Assembly: GCF_014297275.1 (NCBI RefSeq)
Contig: NZ_JACOQK010000001.1
Coordinates: forward strand, 1-64,000
DNA: 64,000 nt
From: Clostridium facile
GTDB taxonomy: Bacteria > Bacillota > Clostridia > Oscillospirales > Ruminococcaceae
Reading direction: 5' to 3'
Both the position numbers and the translations under genes were made by a program. The first letter of the stretch is position 1; every line of letters starts with the position of its first letter. Of the stretch, positions 27,925 through 35,761 are shown in pieces. A model generated the notes under the pieces. That model made no database searches. It saw only the letters and a program-made list of their open reading frames with translations, and had not been told where the DNA came from.

Positions 27925-28005
27925 TAGGCATAAAAACCTATTTACCATTATATATCAAATTCGTGCATTATTTCAAGTTTAAATCGGTAAAATATATATT
28001 ATAAC
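27925..28005 (-). promoter_or_regulatory. Rhamnosidase promoter with TAGG-N8-CCTA operator and upstream box
   Basis: Minus strand: -35 TTGAAA (27976-27971), an 18-base spacer, -10 TATAAT (27952-27947), then 6 bases on the inverted repeat TAGG-N8-CCTA (27940-27925), placed at the expected transcription start. Eight bases upstream of the -35 is a conserved box (28005-27985, GTTATAATATATATTTTACC). Every element and spacing recurs upstream of the isomerase gene (29914-29994). Confidence 0.7.
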
Positions 28006-28049
28006 TAATTATTTTTATATATTATAGTGCATAATGCCTATGCTGTTTT

Positions 28050-28086
28050 ATAAAAAAGAACCTTTGCATTATGCAAAGGTTCTTTT
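28050..28086 (-). terminator. Rho-independent terminator of the isomerase-family gene
   Basis: A 16-bp inverted repeat (AAAAGAACCTTTGCAT and complement) with a T run on the minus strand, ~200 bases after the stop codon. The bases 28087-28285 between contain nothing I recognise. Confidence 0.85.
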
Positions 28087-28285
28087 CATAACTATAATAG
28101 AAAATATTAGATATCCATATTAGACCGATTACCTTATTTCTCTCAGAATAGAATCTATCCCTGAACTGAAAGATAACGAAAAAGCGTAAAGAGTGTATTA
28201 ACTCGATATTGCTTCATAGTAGCTCATAGAAGTTATAGTCTCATACTTCTATTTAGCGGAAAGATACACTAAAATTTTCCGATTT

Positions 28286-29704
28286 TTATCTGGTTACAAT
28301 TTCAACAGGCACGTTGAATATTTTTGCAACTTTCAGGATTTTTTCAATATGTCTGCCAGAAGCTGCAGCAAAGTGATGTGTAGGGCCACATTCGCTCCAA
28401 CGGTTAATAAATTCTCTTGCCCCACATTCAAAACGGGTTCTCATATTTGTATCACCGAAGGAGAGGATTTTTCCTTCTTCATTTATACCTTCTGCAACAA
28501 TAAATTTAAAGTTGCCATTTCCATCCTGTGTGATTGCCAAATAAGTAACTGGGCCAAGATGTGGATAGAATTGTGTGAGGTATCCGCCACCTGTTTTACC
28601 ATGGAATACTTTTACAATTTTCATGGTTGGTTTTTTGCTGGAGATATCCGCATCACCGGAACCACTATGGCCAATAATTACAATATCATCGTTAAAGTCA
28701 ACAGAATACATTTCAGCAAGTTGTCCAGTACCTGAAATTGTTTTCAAAATGCTCATTGCCATCGCAACTTTCATATCACCTTCAACGGCACAGGCAACTC
28801 CTTGTTTGATCAGCATAGAGAAAGCTGGAATCAGCATACTATCCAGTACGCCTGCTTTTCCCTGAGCAAAACCATCATAATGGGATGCGATCAAGCCGAG
28901 TTTTTCGTCTTTTACCCATTGTTCAAACGCAACAACGTATTTTGCCATTTCCCATACTTCTTCAATACTTCCGCCACCTTCAATATCAAAGGTATCCAGA
29001 ATATCTTGTGCTTTAGCGCGGATGGCATCTTCATCTGTAATATTATCCGCAATAACCCACATTTTTTCCCAGTCAAACTGTTTGGTGTATAAGTCCATTC
29101 TTCTGTACAGGTTGGATTCATCAATATAGAGGTCCATCATGCCAGGGTATGGTCTTCCGATTTGTGCGATATTTGTATCACGGAATCTTCTACGCACCTG
29201 AGCTGCTTGGCACCATTCTTCGATTTCTGATTGAACGGAAGAATCTCCACCTTCTACAACACCTGTAATTACAGCATGTCTCTTGCCAAAACGTTCCAGG
29301 TCAGCTACCATTTCACCAACAGCTCCACATGCATAACCTTCACCAAGCCATGAAGCAATATCTGTGTGGTCATAATCCAATGCTTTCAACTTTTGAACAT
29401 TTACAAGAACAACAGGTACATCCAGATCTTTTACAGCAGGTAACATGTTGTAAGATGTAGCATAAGTTAAAAGCTGTAAAAATACTAAATCAACATCTGC
29501 TGCACGGAACAGGTCTCCAGCAGCCTGTGACTGTTCTTTTGTTGTCACCATTCCACCATCAATAATTTCTACTGAATCCGGAATAGTCTTTTTGAATGCA
29601 TCATATTGTGCTTCAAATTCTGGTACCAGTGATGGGAATTGAGGAAGATATGCACCTAACGCAATGGAAAATACCCCAACTTTTGCTTTTGTATTAACTA
29701 ACAT
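28286..29704 (-). CDS. L-fucose/L-arabinose isomerase-family protein
   Basis: A 472-residue cytoplasmic protein resembling the L-fucose/L-arabinose isomerase fold. There is an N-terminal Rossmann-like domain (VGVFSIALGAYLPQFPSL), a middle domain, and a C-terminal region with CAVEGDMKVAMAMSIL (about 300-315), IIGHSGSGDADI and GPTHHFAAASGRH, where Glu, Asp and His residues would hold the metal. These enzymes interconvert aldoses and ketoses with a divalent metal. Co-regulation with a rhamnosidase suggests a deoxyhexose or other glycan sugar as substrate, but the specificity is not determined by sequence. The ATG follows GGGAGG. Confidence 0.82.
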   Translation of the reverse strand: MLVNTKAKVGVFSIALGAYLPQFPSLVPEFEAQYDAFKKTIPDSVEIIDGGMVTTKEQSQAAGDLFRAADVDLVFLQLLTYATSYNMLPAVKDLDVPVVLVNVQKLKALDYDHTDIASWLGEGYACGAVGEMVADLERFGKRHAVITGVVEGGDSSVQSEIEEWCQAAQVRRRFRDTNIAQIGRPYPGMMDLYIDESNLYRRMDLYTKQFDWEKMWVIADNITDEDAIRAKAQDILDTFDIEGGGSIEEVWEMAKYVVAFEQWVKDEKLGLIASHYDGFAQGKAGVLDSMLIPAFSMLIKQGVACAVEGDMKVAMAMSILKTISGTGQLAEMYSVDFNDDIVIIGHSGSGDADISSKKPTMKIVKVFHGKTGGGYLTQFYPHLGPVTYLAITQDGNGNFKFIVAEGINEEGKILSFGDTNMRTRFECGAREFINRWSECGPTHHFAAASGRHIEKILKVAKIFNVPVEIVTR

Positions 29705-29913
29705 AAAAAACCTCCCAGTGTTTGTTTTTGGACTGTAAATTCTATGGAAAATAAATCAATCCTCATTTTATTATGAATAACCTTACTACCGCATTATAGT
29801 TCTTTTGGCGATGCCAAAAATATAGATAAGAAAGTTTTACTCGCTGTTTTGTAAGATTGGCTGATTTAGATTCCTAACTATTGAAATTTATTTTACAGTA
29901 CCGATAATTGTTT

Positions 29914-29994
29914 TAGGTACAAAAACCTATCTATCATTATATCCTAATAACCTACACTATTTCAAGATAAAAGCAGTAAAATGCATAATATAAC
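29914..29994 (-). promoter_or_regulatory. Isomerase promoter with the same TAGG-N8-CCTA operator and upstream box
   Basis: Minus strand: -35 TTGAAA (29965-29960), an 18-base spacer, -10 TATAAT (29941-29936), a 6-base gap, and TAGG-N8-CCTA (29929-29914). An upstream box (29994-29974, GTTATATTATGCATTTTACT) is 8 bases from the -35. The spacings match the rhamnosidase promoter exactly, which points to one shared regulator. The leader is ~200 bases. Confidence 0.7.
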
Positions 29995-30035
29995 CAATAT
30001 TTTTTATGTTCTAGAGAAGATTACTTAGAATATGT

Positions 30036-30075
30036 ATAAAAAGGAACCCTTATCATGATAAGAGTTCCTTTTTAT
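30036..30075 (-). terminator. Rho-independent terminator of the cytidylate-kinase-like gene
   Basis: AAAAAGGAAC(C)CTTATC pairs with GATAAGAGTTCCTTTTT with one mismatch; there is a T run on the minus strand. Confidence 0.8.
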
Positions 30076-30120
30076 AATAAATAGTAGGGGAAATATTATA
30101 GTTGAATAAAATAGAATCTA

Positions 30121-30753
30121 TTATTTTTCCAGTGATGCCTCTTTTTGTTTTGCCAGTTCCGCCAAAAATTTTACGGTGCCGTCAACACCCAGCATACTGC
30201 TATCTACAGAACAGTGATAATTCTCTAGATCTCCCCATTTCCGGTCAGAGTAATAATGATAATAGGTATTACGGCGTTTGTCTGTTTTCATGATTCTCTC
30301 TTTTGCTTTGTTTGGAGTGAGATCGTAAAGGTCAGAGATACGTTTTATCCGTTCTTCCAGTGGCGCGTAAATAAATAGGCTTAATAGCTCTGGACGTTCC
30401 CGAAGGATATAATCCGCACAACGTCCTACAATAATACAGCTTCCTTCATCTGCAATGTGACGAATGATGTCGGATTGGATAAAATACAGTTTATCATTAA
30501 TTGGTGCATCTGTTAATGGAGAATAGCGGCCTCCCAAAATAAAGGAACCGGTTGATAGCGAATAAAGCAAGCTGTGGGAAGCGGTTTCGTCAATATTTTT
30601 GACCACATCCTGGTGCATCCCGCTCTCCTTTGCTGCCACTTCGATCAATTCTTTATCATAAAAAGGAATCTCCAGCAAGCGGGATAATTTTTGTGCGATT
30701 TCTCGGCCACCACTTCCAAATTGTCTTCCTATTGTAATAATTGTATGTTTCAT
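30121..30753 (-). CDS. Cytidylate kinase-like family protein
   Basis: A 210-residue P-loop protein. The N-terminus ITIGRQFGSGGREIAQKLSRLL (about 5-26) contains a Walker A variant (GRQFGSGG) typical of the cytidylate kinase-like family. IPFYDKELIEVAAKESG and IIVGRCADYILRE (about 101-113) are also family segments. It presumably phosphorylates a nucleoside monophosphate or a related substrate; a true cmk is normally larger and fused or adjacent to other genes, so the substrate is uncertain. An extended -10 (TGTTATAAT) lies at 30823-30815 on the minus strand. Confidence 0.82.
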   Translation of the reverse strand: MKHTIITIGRQFGSGGREIAQKLSRLLEIPFYDKELIEVAAKESGMHQDVVKNIDETASHSLLYSLSTGSFILGGRYSPLTDAPINDKLYFIQSDIIRHIADEGSCIIVGRCADYILRERPELLSLFIYAPLEERIKRISDLYDLTPNKAKERIMKTDKRRNTYYHYYSDRKWGDLENYHCSVDSSMLGVDGTVKFLAELAKQKEASLEK

Positions 30754-30898
30754 GTTGCTGCATCCTTTCTATACTTTTGGATTAAAACAGTGGACAAATA
30801 CCATTGTTTTTATTATTATAACACATTTGTTTGGCAAATGATACTAATTTTTTGTAAAAATTAAAAAAATAATAGATAAAAAGTTGTATTTATAAGTA

Positions 30899-30930
30899 GA
30901 AAAAAGCAGTCCAATTTAATTGGACTGCTT
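30899..30930 (-). terminator. Rho-independent terminator of the small ferredoxin gene
   Basis: AAGCAGTCCAATT pairs with AATTGGACTGCTT; the minus-strand tail is TTTTTC. Confidence 0.88.
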
Positions 30931-30951
30931 TCATGTAATAAAACGATTCCA

Positions 30952-31122
30952 CTATTCAGCTTGTGGAGCGCCTACTGGACATACAGATGCGCAGGAACCG
31001 CAATCGATACAAGTATCAGCATCGATGCAGTATTTGCCATCACCAGCAGAGATTGCACTTACAGGGCATTCAGCTTCGCAAGCGCCGCAGCTAATGCATT
31101 CGTCAGAAATTTTATAAGCCAT
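30952..31122 (-). CDS. 56-residue clostridial-type 2[4Fe-4S] ferredoxin
   Basis: The minus strand from the ATG at 31122 encodes 56 residues beginning MAYKISDECISCGACEAECP and ending VCPVGAPQAE. It carries two [4Fe-4S] motifs, CISCGACEAECP (about 9-20) and CIDCGSCASVCP (about 38-49), exactly the size and layout of clostridial ferredoxins. A TAAGGAGGT site precedes the start, with a promoter and terminator of its own. It is the probable electron carrier for the PFOR (nifJ) and Vor/Kor enzymes encoded in this window. Confidence 0.95.
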   Translation of the reverse strand: MAYKISDECISCGACEAECPVSAISAGDGKYCIDADTCIDCGSCASVCPVGAPQAE

Positions 31123-31146
31123 GGATCGTTACCTCCTTATTGATTT

Positions 31147-31165
31147 TTATAACTAAAAGTTATAA
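31147..31165. promoter_or_regulatory. Perfect inverted repeat in the ferredoxin leader
   Basis: TTATAACT-AAA-AGTTATAA lies between the promoter and the ribosome site, positioned to act as an operator or leader hairpin. Confidence 0.4.
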
Positions 31166-31172
31166 CACCTAT

Positions 31173-31200
31173 ATTTTATCATATTCTGCAAAAATATCAA
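31173..31200 (-). promoter_or_regulatory. Sigma-A promoter of the small ferredoxin gene
   Basis: Minus strand TTGATA (31200-31195), a 16-base spacer and TAAAAT (31178-31173). Confidence 0.6.
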
Positions 31201-31286
31201 GTTCTGAGCAAGAAAATCTACAGAAAAAATAGTGGAAATTCTGTGAATATTATCTGATAAAATCGAGAGGAAAATATCCGAAAAAA

Positions 31287-32156
31287 TTATTTATCCTCTA
31301 ATTGTTTTAACTCTTCAATTTCCTGTTTATTGACACGGATTTGATTATCTTTAATAATAACAAGGTCTTTTTTCGAATAAGTGCGTGGGGCAGCGTCCGG
31401 GTTATCTTTCAATCGGACAGTATAACTATCTGTCAGCAGGTTTAAGTCGATTACATGACCAGTGCCGTCCGGTGTTTTTACAAAAGCACCCATTTTAGGG
31501 GAATTTTTTAAGAGCTGTTCATATACATTTTGTTCGTATTTTAAACAGCACATTAATCGGCCACAGGTACCTGAAATTTTGGTTGGATTTAAAGAGAGTC
31601 CTTGTTCCTTTGCCATTTTGATGGAAACAGGTTGGAAATCCCCTAAAAAGGAAGAACAGCAAAATGGTCTACCACAAATGCCTAATCCACCCAATAGTTT
31701 GGATTCATCCCGTACACCAATCTGCCTTAATTCAATTCTGGTGCGGAAAACAGAGGCCAGGTCTTTTACCAGCTCACGGAAATCCACTCTCCCATCGGCC
31801 GTAAAATAGAACAGGATTTTATTGTTATCAAAGGTATATTCCACATCTACCAGTTTCATTTCCAGTTGATGTTTCGCAATTTTTTCTTCACAGATTTGGA
31901 ATGCTTCTTTTTCCTTTTTGCGGTTTTGCGCAACAATTGCCAAATCCTCTTGGGTAGCTGTTCGTATAATAGGCTTTAATGGGGAAACTAGTTCAGAGTC
32001 ATCTACTTCCCGATTAGAAAGGGCTACTTCACCGCACTCAACTCCTCGGGCGGTTTCTACAATTACTTTTTCCCCTGTTTTCAATTCAAGCCCGTTTGGG
32101 TCAAAATAATATACTTTTCCTACCGTTTTAAAACGTACACCGATAATTTCAGCCAT
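31287..32156 (-). CDS. ricT: PSP1/RicT (YaaT) family protein
   Basis: A 289-residue protein with the PSP1 domain. GVRFKTVGKVYYFDP at the N-terminus, and GVRDESKLLGGLGICGRPFCCSSFL with KISGTCGRLMCCLKYE (about 155-205), carry the conserved cysteines (CGRPFCC, CGRLMCC). In Bacillus RicT joins RicA and RicF in a Fe-S complex affecting RNase Y and development. It is the last gene of darA-holB-ricT. The ATG follows AAGGAGGT. Lys/Glu-rich residues end the protein. Confidence 0.92.
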   Translation of the reverse strand: MAEIIGVRFKTVGKVYYFDPNGLELKTGEKVIVETARGVECGEVALSNREVDDSELVSPLKPIIRTATQEDLAIVAQNRKKEKEAFQICEEKIAKHQLEMKLVDVEYTFDNNKILFYFTADGRVDFRELVKDLASVFRTRIELRQIGVRDESKLLGGLGICGRPFCCSSFLGDFQPVSIKMAKEQGLSLNPTKISGTCGRLMCCLKYEQNVYEQLLKNSPKMGAFVKTPDGTGHVIDLNLLTDSYTVRLKDNPDAAPRTYSKKDLVIIKDNQIRVNKQEIEELKQLEDK

Positions 32157-32178
32157 GGATACCTCCTTATATGGATGA

Positions 32179-33141
32179 TTAGATAGAATAAGGTAAATTT
32201 GCTGACAGCCATGTTACACACAATTTTAGATTGGCGTTTTGTTCTAACATACCAATACAAGTTTCTACTGTGTCAGCCATTTTTAAAATGGATTGGATAG
32301 ATTGTTTTTGGATAAAATCATCCAATCCCCAAATTGATATTTTCTTAATTTTTGCCTGTAATGCCAAACGCAATAAGTTACTTAAAAAAAGTAATACTTT
32401 TTTAGTGAACGGGCGGCTGTTTTCCAAAGGGGAAAGGGCTACTACAACAGCGAGTTCATTGCCTTTGGAAAGACTTTCTAAAATCTGAAAAGCGGTTTGA
32501 GATGCTTTGATTTCCTCTGGATCGGATAGCAGTTCTAGCCCTTTTCCAATAATGCCGTCACAAAGCTGAGAAGCCCTTGTGATTTCCTCCAATGTTGTGT
32601 CTGGTGAAAGTTCCTGTAAAGCCTGGATACATTCCGGTTGTGTAACAGGAAAAATTTCAATTGGAACACAGCGGGAAACTAAAGTAGGGAGGACAGCGGA
32701 ACGGGAAGGGCAAGTTAAAAGAAAAACCACGTTGTCCGGAGGTTCTTCTAGTACTTTTAACAAACTGTTTGCTGCCTCTTTGGACATATTATCCACACCA
32801 TTTAATAAATACACCTTTGCTTCGCCGTCATTTGGCCGGATGTAAGCATCTGAACGGATTGCCCGAACCTCTTTAACATGAAAACTGTTTTTGGTATTTT
32901 GTCCACCCAGTTCCTGAAAATCTGGATGGATATTTTTGAGCATTTTTTGGCAGGGAATACAATGACCACAAGGAATATTTTCTCCCTGGCAAAAGATCGC
33001 TTGGGCAAATTGCTTGGCCAATGTTTGTTTTCCAACTCCAGCAGGGCCATAAAAAAGATAGGCGTGGGATAAATGCCCTGTTTGAATAGACTGTTGTAAC
33101 ACCTGCAATGCTTTTGTATTTCCGTAAAAATGAAAACTCAT
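32179..33141 (-). CDS. holB: DNA polymerase III subunit delta'
   Basis: A 320-residue clamp-loader protein. Walker A is YGPAGVGKQTLAKQFA (about residues 31-46). A zinc-finger cluster CQGENIPCGHCIPCQ (about 51-65) and the sensor-type segment VYLLNGVDNMSKEAANSLLKVLEEPP (about 108-133) follow, as in delta'/gamma proteins. It loads the sliding clamp at replication forks. It starts 3 bases after darA, so it probably relies on coupled translation. The darA-holB-ricT order is widely conserved in Firmicutes. Confidence 0.93.
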   Translation of the reverse strand: MSFHFYGNTKALQVLQQSIQTGHLSHAYLFYGPAGVGKQTLAKQFAQAIFCQGENIPCGHCIPCQKMLKNIHPDFQELGGQNTKNSFHVKEVRAIRSDAYIRPNDGEAKVYLLNGVDNMSKEAANSLLKVLEEPPDNVVFLLTCPSRSAVLPTLVSRCVPIEIFPVTQPECIQALQELSPDTTLEEITRASQLCDGIIGKGLELLSDPEEIKASQTAFQILESLSKGNELAVVVALSPLENSRPFTKKVLLFLSNLLRLALQAKIKKISIWGLDDFIQKQSIQSILKMADTVETCIGMLEQNANLKLCVTWLSANLPYSI

Positions 33142-33144
33142 AGG

Positions 33145-33468
33145 CTATGCTTTTTCAAAATGTTCAATATTGGTAACAAAGATGGTAGCGCCGCCTATTG
33201 TTACTTCTACAGGGAATGGCGCATACATACCAGCTCCATAAGCAGCGGAAGATGGAACCATCTGTTTTCTTTTTTTACTGTGTTTTTTGATAATGTCGAT
33301 TGCTTCCTGCACCTTTTCGTCCTCTGTAGCACAGATAAAAGTGGTGTTGCCAGACATTAAAAAACCGCCCGTAGAAGCTAATTTTGTAGAAAAGAACCCT
33401 GCTTTTGATAGGGCAGAAGATACAATTGAGCTATCATCACTGCTGATAATCGCATAAATCAGTTTCAT
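33145..33468 (-). CDS. darA: Cyclic di-AMP receptor protein DarA (PII-like, YaaQ)
   Basis: A 107-residue PII-like protein. MKLIYAIISSDDSSIVSSALSKAGF and TKLASTGGFLMSGNTTFI (about 28-45) match DarA/YaaQ, with a family-typical loop before the C-terminal PVEVTIGGATIFV strand. It binds c-di-AMP; its downstream target is unknown in most species. A diadenylate cyclase gene (cdaA) lies in the same window at 59033. The ribosome site is GAAGGAGTGA. Confidence 0.95.
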   Translation of the reverse strand: MKLIYAIISSDDSSIVSSALSKAGFFSTKLASTGGFLMSGNTTFICATEDEKVQEAIDIIKKHSKKRKQMVPSSAAYGAGMYAPFPVEVTIGGATIFVTNIEHFEKA

Positions 33469-33518
33469 AATAGATTCACTCCTTCGTCAAGCCTTGCTTA
33501 TCAGTCAAGGGATCATTT

Positions 33519-34832
33519 TTATTTTACCACGTTTATCGTGAGAATGCCACTATTTTTTAAAAGATCGCAATGCTGGTAGGTTAGCTGTTCTCCAGCAGTA
33601 ATAATCGGGATTCCAGGAGGGCAGGTAATTTTATTTTCGGCACAAACCTTTCCTATTGCATCAAAAATAGAAAGGGATTCTGTTGCGGAAAAGACCGCTT
33701 CCCGTGGGGTGAGTAACTGTATGGATTCTGGAAAAGAAAAAGTAGCATGTTGTAATGGTGTTTTTTTTGTTACACTATTTATCGCAGCGTCCAACCTTGC
33801 AAAATCTGTGGAAGAATTGAAAGGGGATACCATGAATACTGTGTGGTCATAGTTGGTATATTCTGGCTCTATTTTGTATTCTCTAAAATGTTCTGTCAAC
33901 TGTCCACCAGTTTGTCCCACAGTAAAACCGTCCACGGTCCATTTTGTAGGATCTTGTCCCAACAATTTCAGATTGTTTTGTTGACAAATTGACACGATAT
34001 ATTCTCGTTCTTCCTCTAATTGTTGAAAATCTTCTTTTGCCTGTTGTTCCAAATAATCCGCACAATAATCTAAAGATTGTAAGATGAGATAGGAAGGGCT
34101 AGTAGAACCAAATAAAGCCATTTTGCTTTTAAGTTCTGTAGAAGAATATCCTTTTGCGTGTAATAATGCTCCTCCTGTCAGGACGGGTAATGTCTTGTGA
34201 GCACTGCAACAACAAAGGTCAGCCCCTAATGTAATGGGATGTAAATCCTCCGAAGTAAATTTTAAATGGGCACCGTGAGCGGAATCCACAATTAGTTTGG
34301 CTTGGTGCTGATGGCAAACCTTTGATATAGCTGAAATATCTGCCATCAACCCCATATAATCTGGGGAAGTAATATAAACAGTATGTACCTGTGGATTTTG
34401 CTGTAAGGCCAGTTCAATCTGGTTTGCGGTTGGCTGTTGTAGTAGCCCTGTGGATGAATCGTAATCTGGTGTAATCCAAATTGGCTTTAAATCTAATAAG
34501 GCGCAAGTATTGATGAATGCCACATGGGAATTCCGTGCCGCTAAAATGGAATCTCCCTGATGTTTTGCCAAAGCCAGCATAGCTTGGATGCAGAGAGTAG
34601 AACCTCCCGCGGATAATACAGTAGTGGATTGGTATAAATCAGAATAACGGTCTTCCAATCTCGCTAAAACACTATCCGCATAAAATAATACATCAGCGTC
34701 TTTGATTTCTGTAATATCATAAGGTGCCCCCAGCTTTTTCAATATAGGGGCATTTCCTTTATGTCCAGGCATATGAAAACGAGTTATTTTATTCTTGCAA
34801 TAAGTTTCAATTAGTTTTGTTAGTTCACCCAT
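33519..34832 (-). CDS. Orn/Lys/Arg decarboxylase family PLP-dependent protein (YaaO-like)
   Basis: A 437-residue fold-type I PLP enzyme. TRFHMPGHKGNAP (about 18-30) is the family N-terminal motif, and VDSAHGAHLKF and CCCSAHKTLPVLTGGALL (about 208-225) contain the PLP-binding Lys in SAHKT. The C-terminal region CPPGIPIITAGE matches the family C-terminal domain. Members decarboxylate lysine, arginine or ornithine; the substrate is not assignable. It sits upstream of darA-holB-ricT as yaaO does in Bacillus, but without tmk between. The ATG follows AGGAGG. Confidence 0.9.
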   Translation of the reverse strand: MGELTKLIETYCKNKITRFHMPGHKGNAPILKKLGAPYDITEIKDADVLFYADSVLARLEDRYSDLYQSTTVLSAGGSTLCIQAMLALAKHQGDSILAARNSHVAFINTCALLDLKPIWITPDYDSSTGLLQQPTANQIELALQQNPQVHTVYITSPDYMGLMADISAISKVCHQHQAKLIVDSAHGAHLKFTSEDLHPITLGADLCCCSAHKTLPVLTGGALLHAKGYSSTELKSKMALFGSTSPSYLILQSLDYCADYLEQQAKEDFQQLEEEREYIVSICQQNNLKLLGQDPTKWTVDGFTVGQTGGQLTEHFREYKIEPEYTNYDHTVFMVSPFNSSTDFARLDAAINSVTKKTPLQHATFSFPESIQLLTPREAVFSATESLSIFDAIGKVCAENKITCPPGIPIITAGEQLTYQHCDLLKNSGILTINVVK

Positions 34833-35271
34833 ACAGTCCTCCTATGAATAAGTCTGTTTTGATTATATAATAGAATTATGAAAAAAGAAAGAAAAAATCA
34901 GGATTATTCTGTGTTTATATCAAGATATTGATTTTATTATTTCAATCAAGTTGATTAACGGAAGGGGATGATATAAAATGGTGTAAAAAATGATACAAAC
35001 TATTTTTTAAGAAATCTTTTTAGTTAAATAAGCTAGAAAAGTTATATGGATCGTTTCAAAAGGGTAGGGTCCAACTATGAGTAAGGAATAGGATGATATC
35101 ACCAATAGGAAGGCTCTGGCTTATCATATCATAATTCAATATAGTATGACCAACCACAGAAGGAAATCATACTAGCTCGCCTCTTAAAAGATACTAAAAA
35201 ATACACTACAACTGTGCTAAGCGGAAGGTGAAAGCTTTTATTTTTACCTCTATTTTTGCTTCCGCTGCAAT
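34833..35271. other. Gap between the ribosomal operon and the YaaO-like gene
   Basis: About 440 bases. Besides an AGCGGAAG/CTTCCGCT stem (about 35219-35266) next to the rplL terminator I see no gene or clear promoter. rpoB, which usually follows rplL, is not here. Confidence 0.5.
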
Positions 35272-35305
35272 AAAAAAACCGTGGTAAAAAGTTACCACGG
35301 TTTTT
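35272..35305 (-). terminator. Rho-independent terminator after rplL
   Basis: AAAAACCGTGGTAA pairs with TTACCACGGTTTTT; there is a T run on the minus strand. Confidence 0.9.
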
Positions 35306-35321
35306 ATCAGCAAAACTGAAA

Positions 35322-35690
35322 TTATTTAACTTCAACTTTAGCGCCAGCGTCGCCCAGTTTAGCAGCGATTTCGTCAGCTTCCGCTTTTGCAATACCTTCT
35401 TTGATTGCTTTTGGAGCATTGTCAACGATTTCTTTTGCTTCTTTCAGGCCTAAACCAGTAATTTCTTTTACTGCTTTGATAACGCCCATTTTGGAAGAAC
35501 CAGCGTCAACCAGAACAACGTCAAATTCAGTTTTTTCAGCAGCAGCTTCGCCACCAGCAGCAGCGCCAGCCATCATTACTGGAGCAGCAGCAGAAACACC
35601 AAATTCTTCTTCAATTGCTTTTACTAATTCATTCAGCTCAAGAACAGACAGAGCTTTAATATCTTCAATAAATTTTGCGATATCAGCCAT
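35322..35690 (-). CDS. rplL: 50S ribosomal protein L7/L12
   Basis: A 122-residue acidic protein with the N-terminal dimerisation helix region (FIEDIKALSVLELNELVKAIEEEFGV), an Ala/Gly hinge (about 37-52) and the C-terminal factor-binding domain (EKTEFDVVLVDAG, KMGVIKAVKEITGLGLKEAKEIVDNAP). It forms the ribosomal stalk with L10 and recruits translation factors. A TAGGAGGA site precedes the ATG. It is the last gene of the rplJ-rplL unit. Confidence 0.98.
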   Translation of the reverse strand: MADIAKFIEDIKALSVLELNELVKAIEEEFGVSAAAPVMMAGAAAGGEAAAEKTEFDVVLVDAGSSKMGVIKAVKEITGLGLKEAKEIVDNAPKAIKEGIAKAEADEIAAKLGDAGAKVEVK

Positions 35691-35761
35691 GATATAAATC
35701 CTCCTAAGATTTTATTTTTCCCGTAATGGGAATGAATTTTTTAAAATGATTCCTGCTTAGA

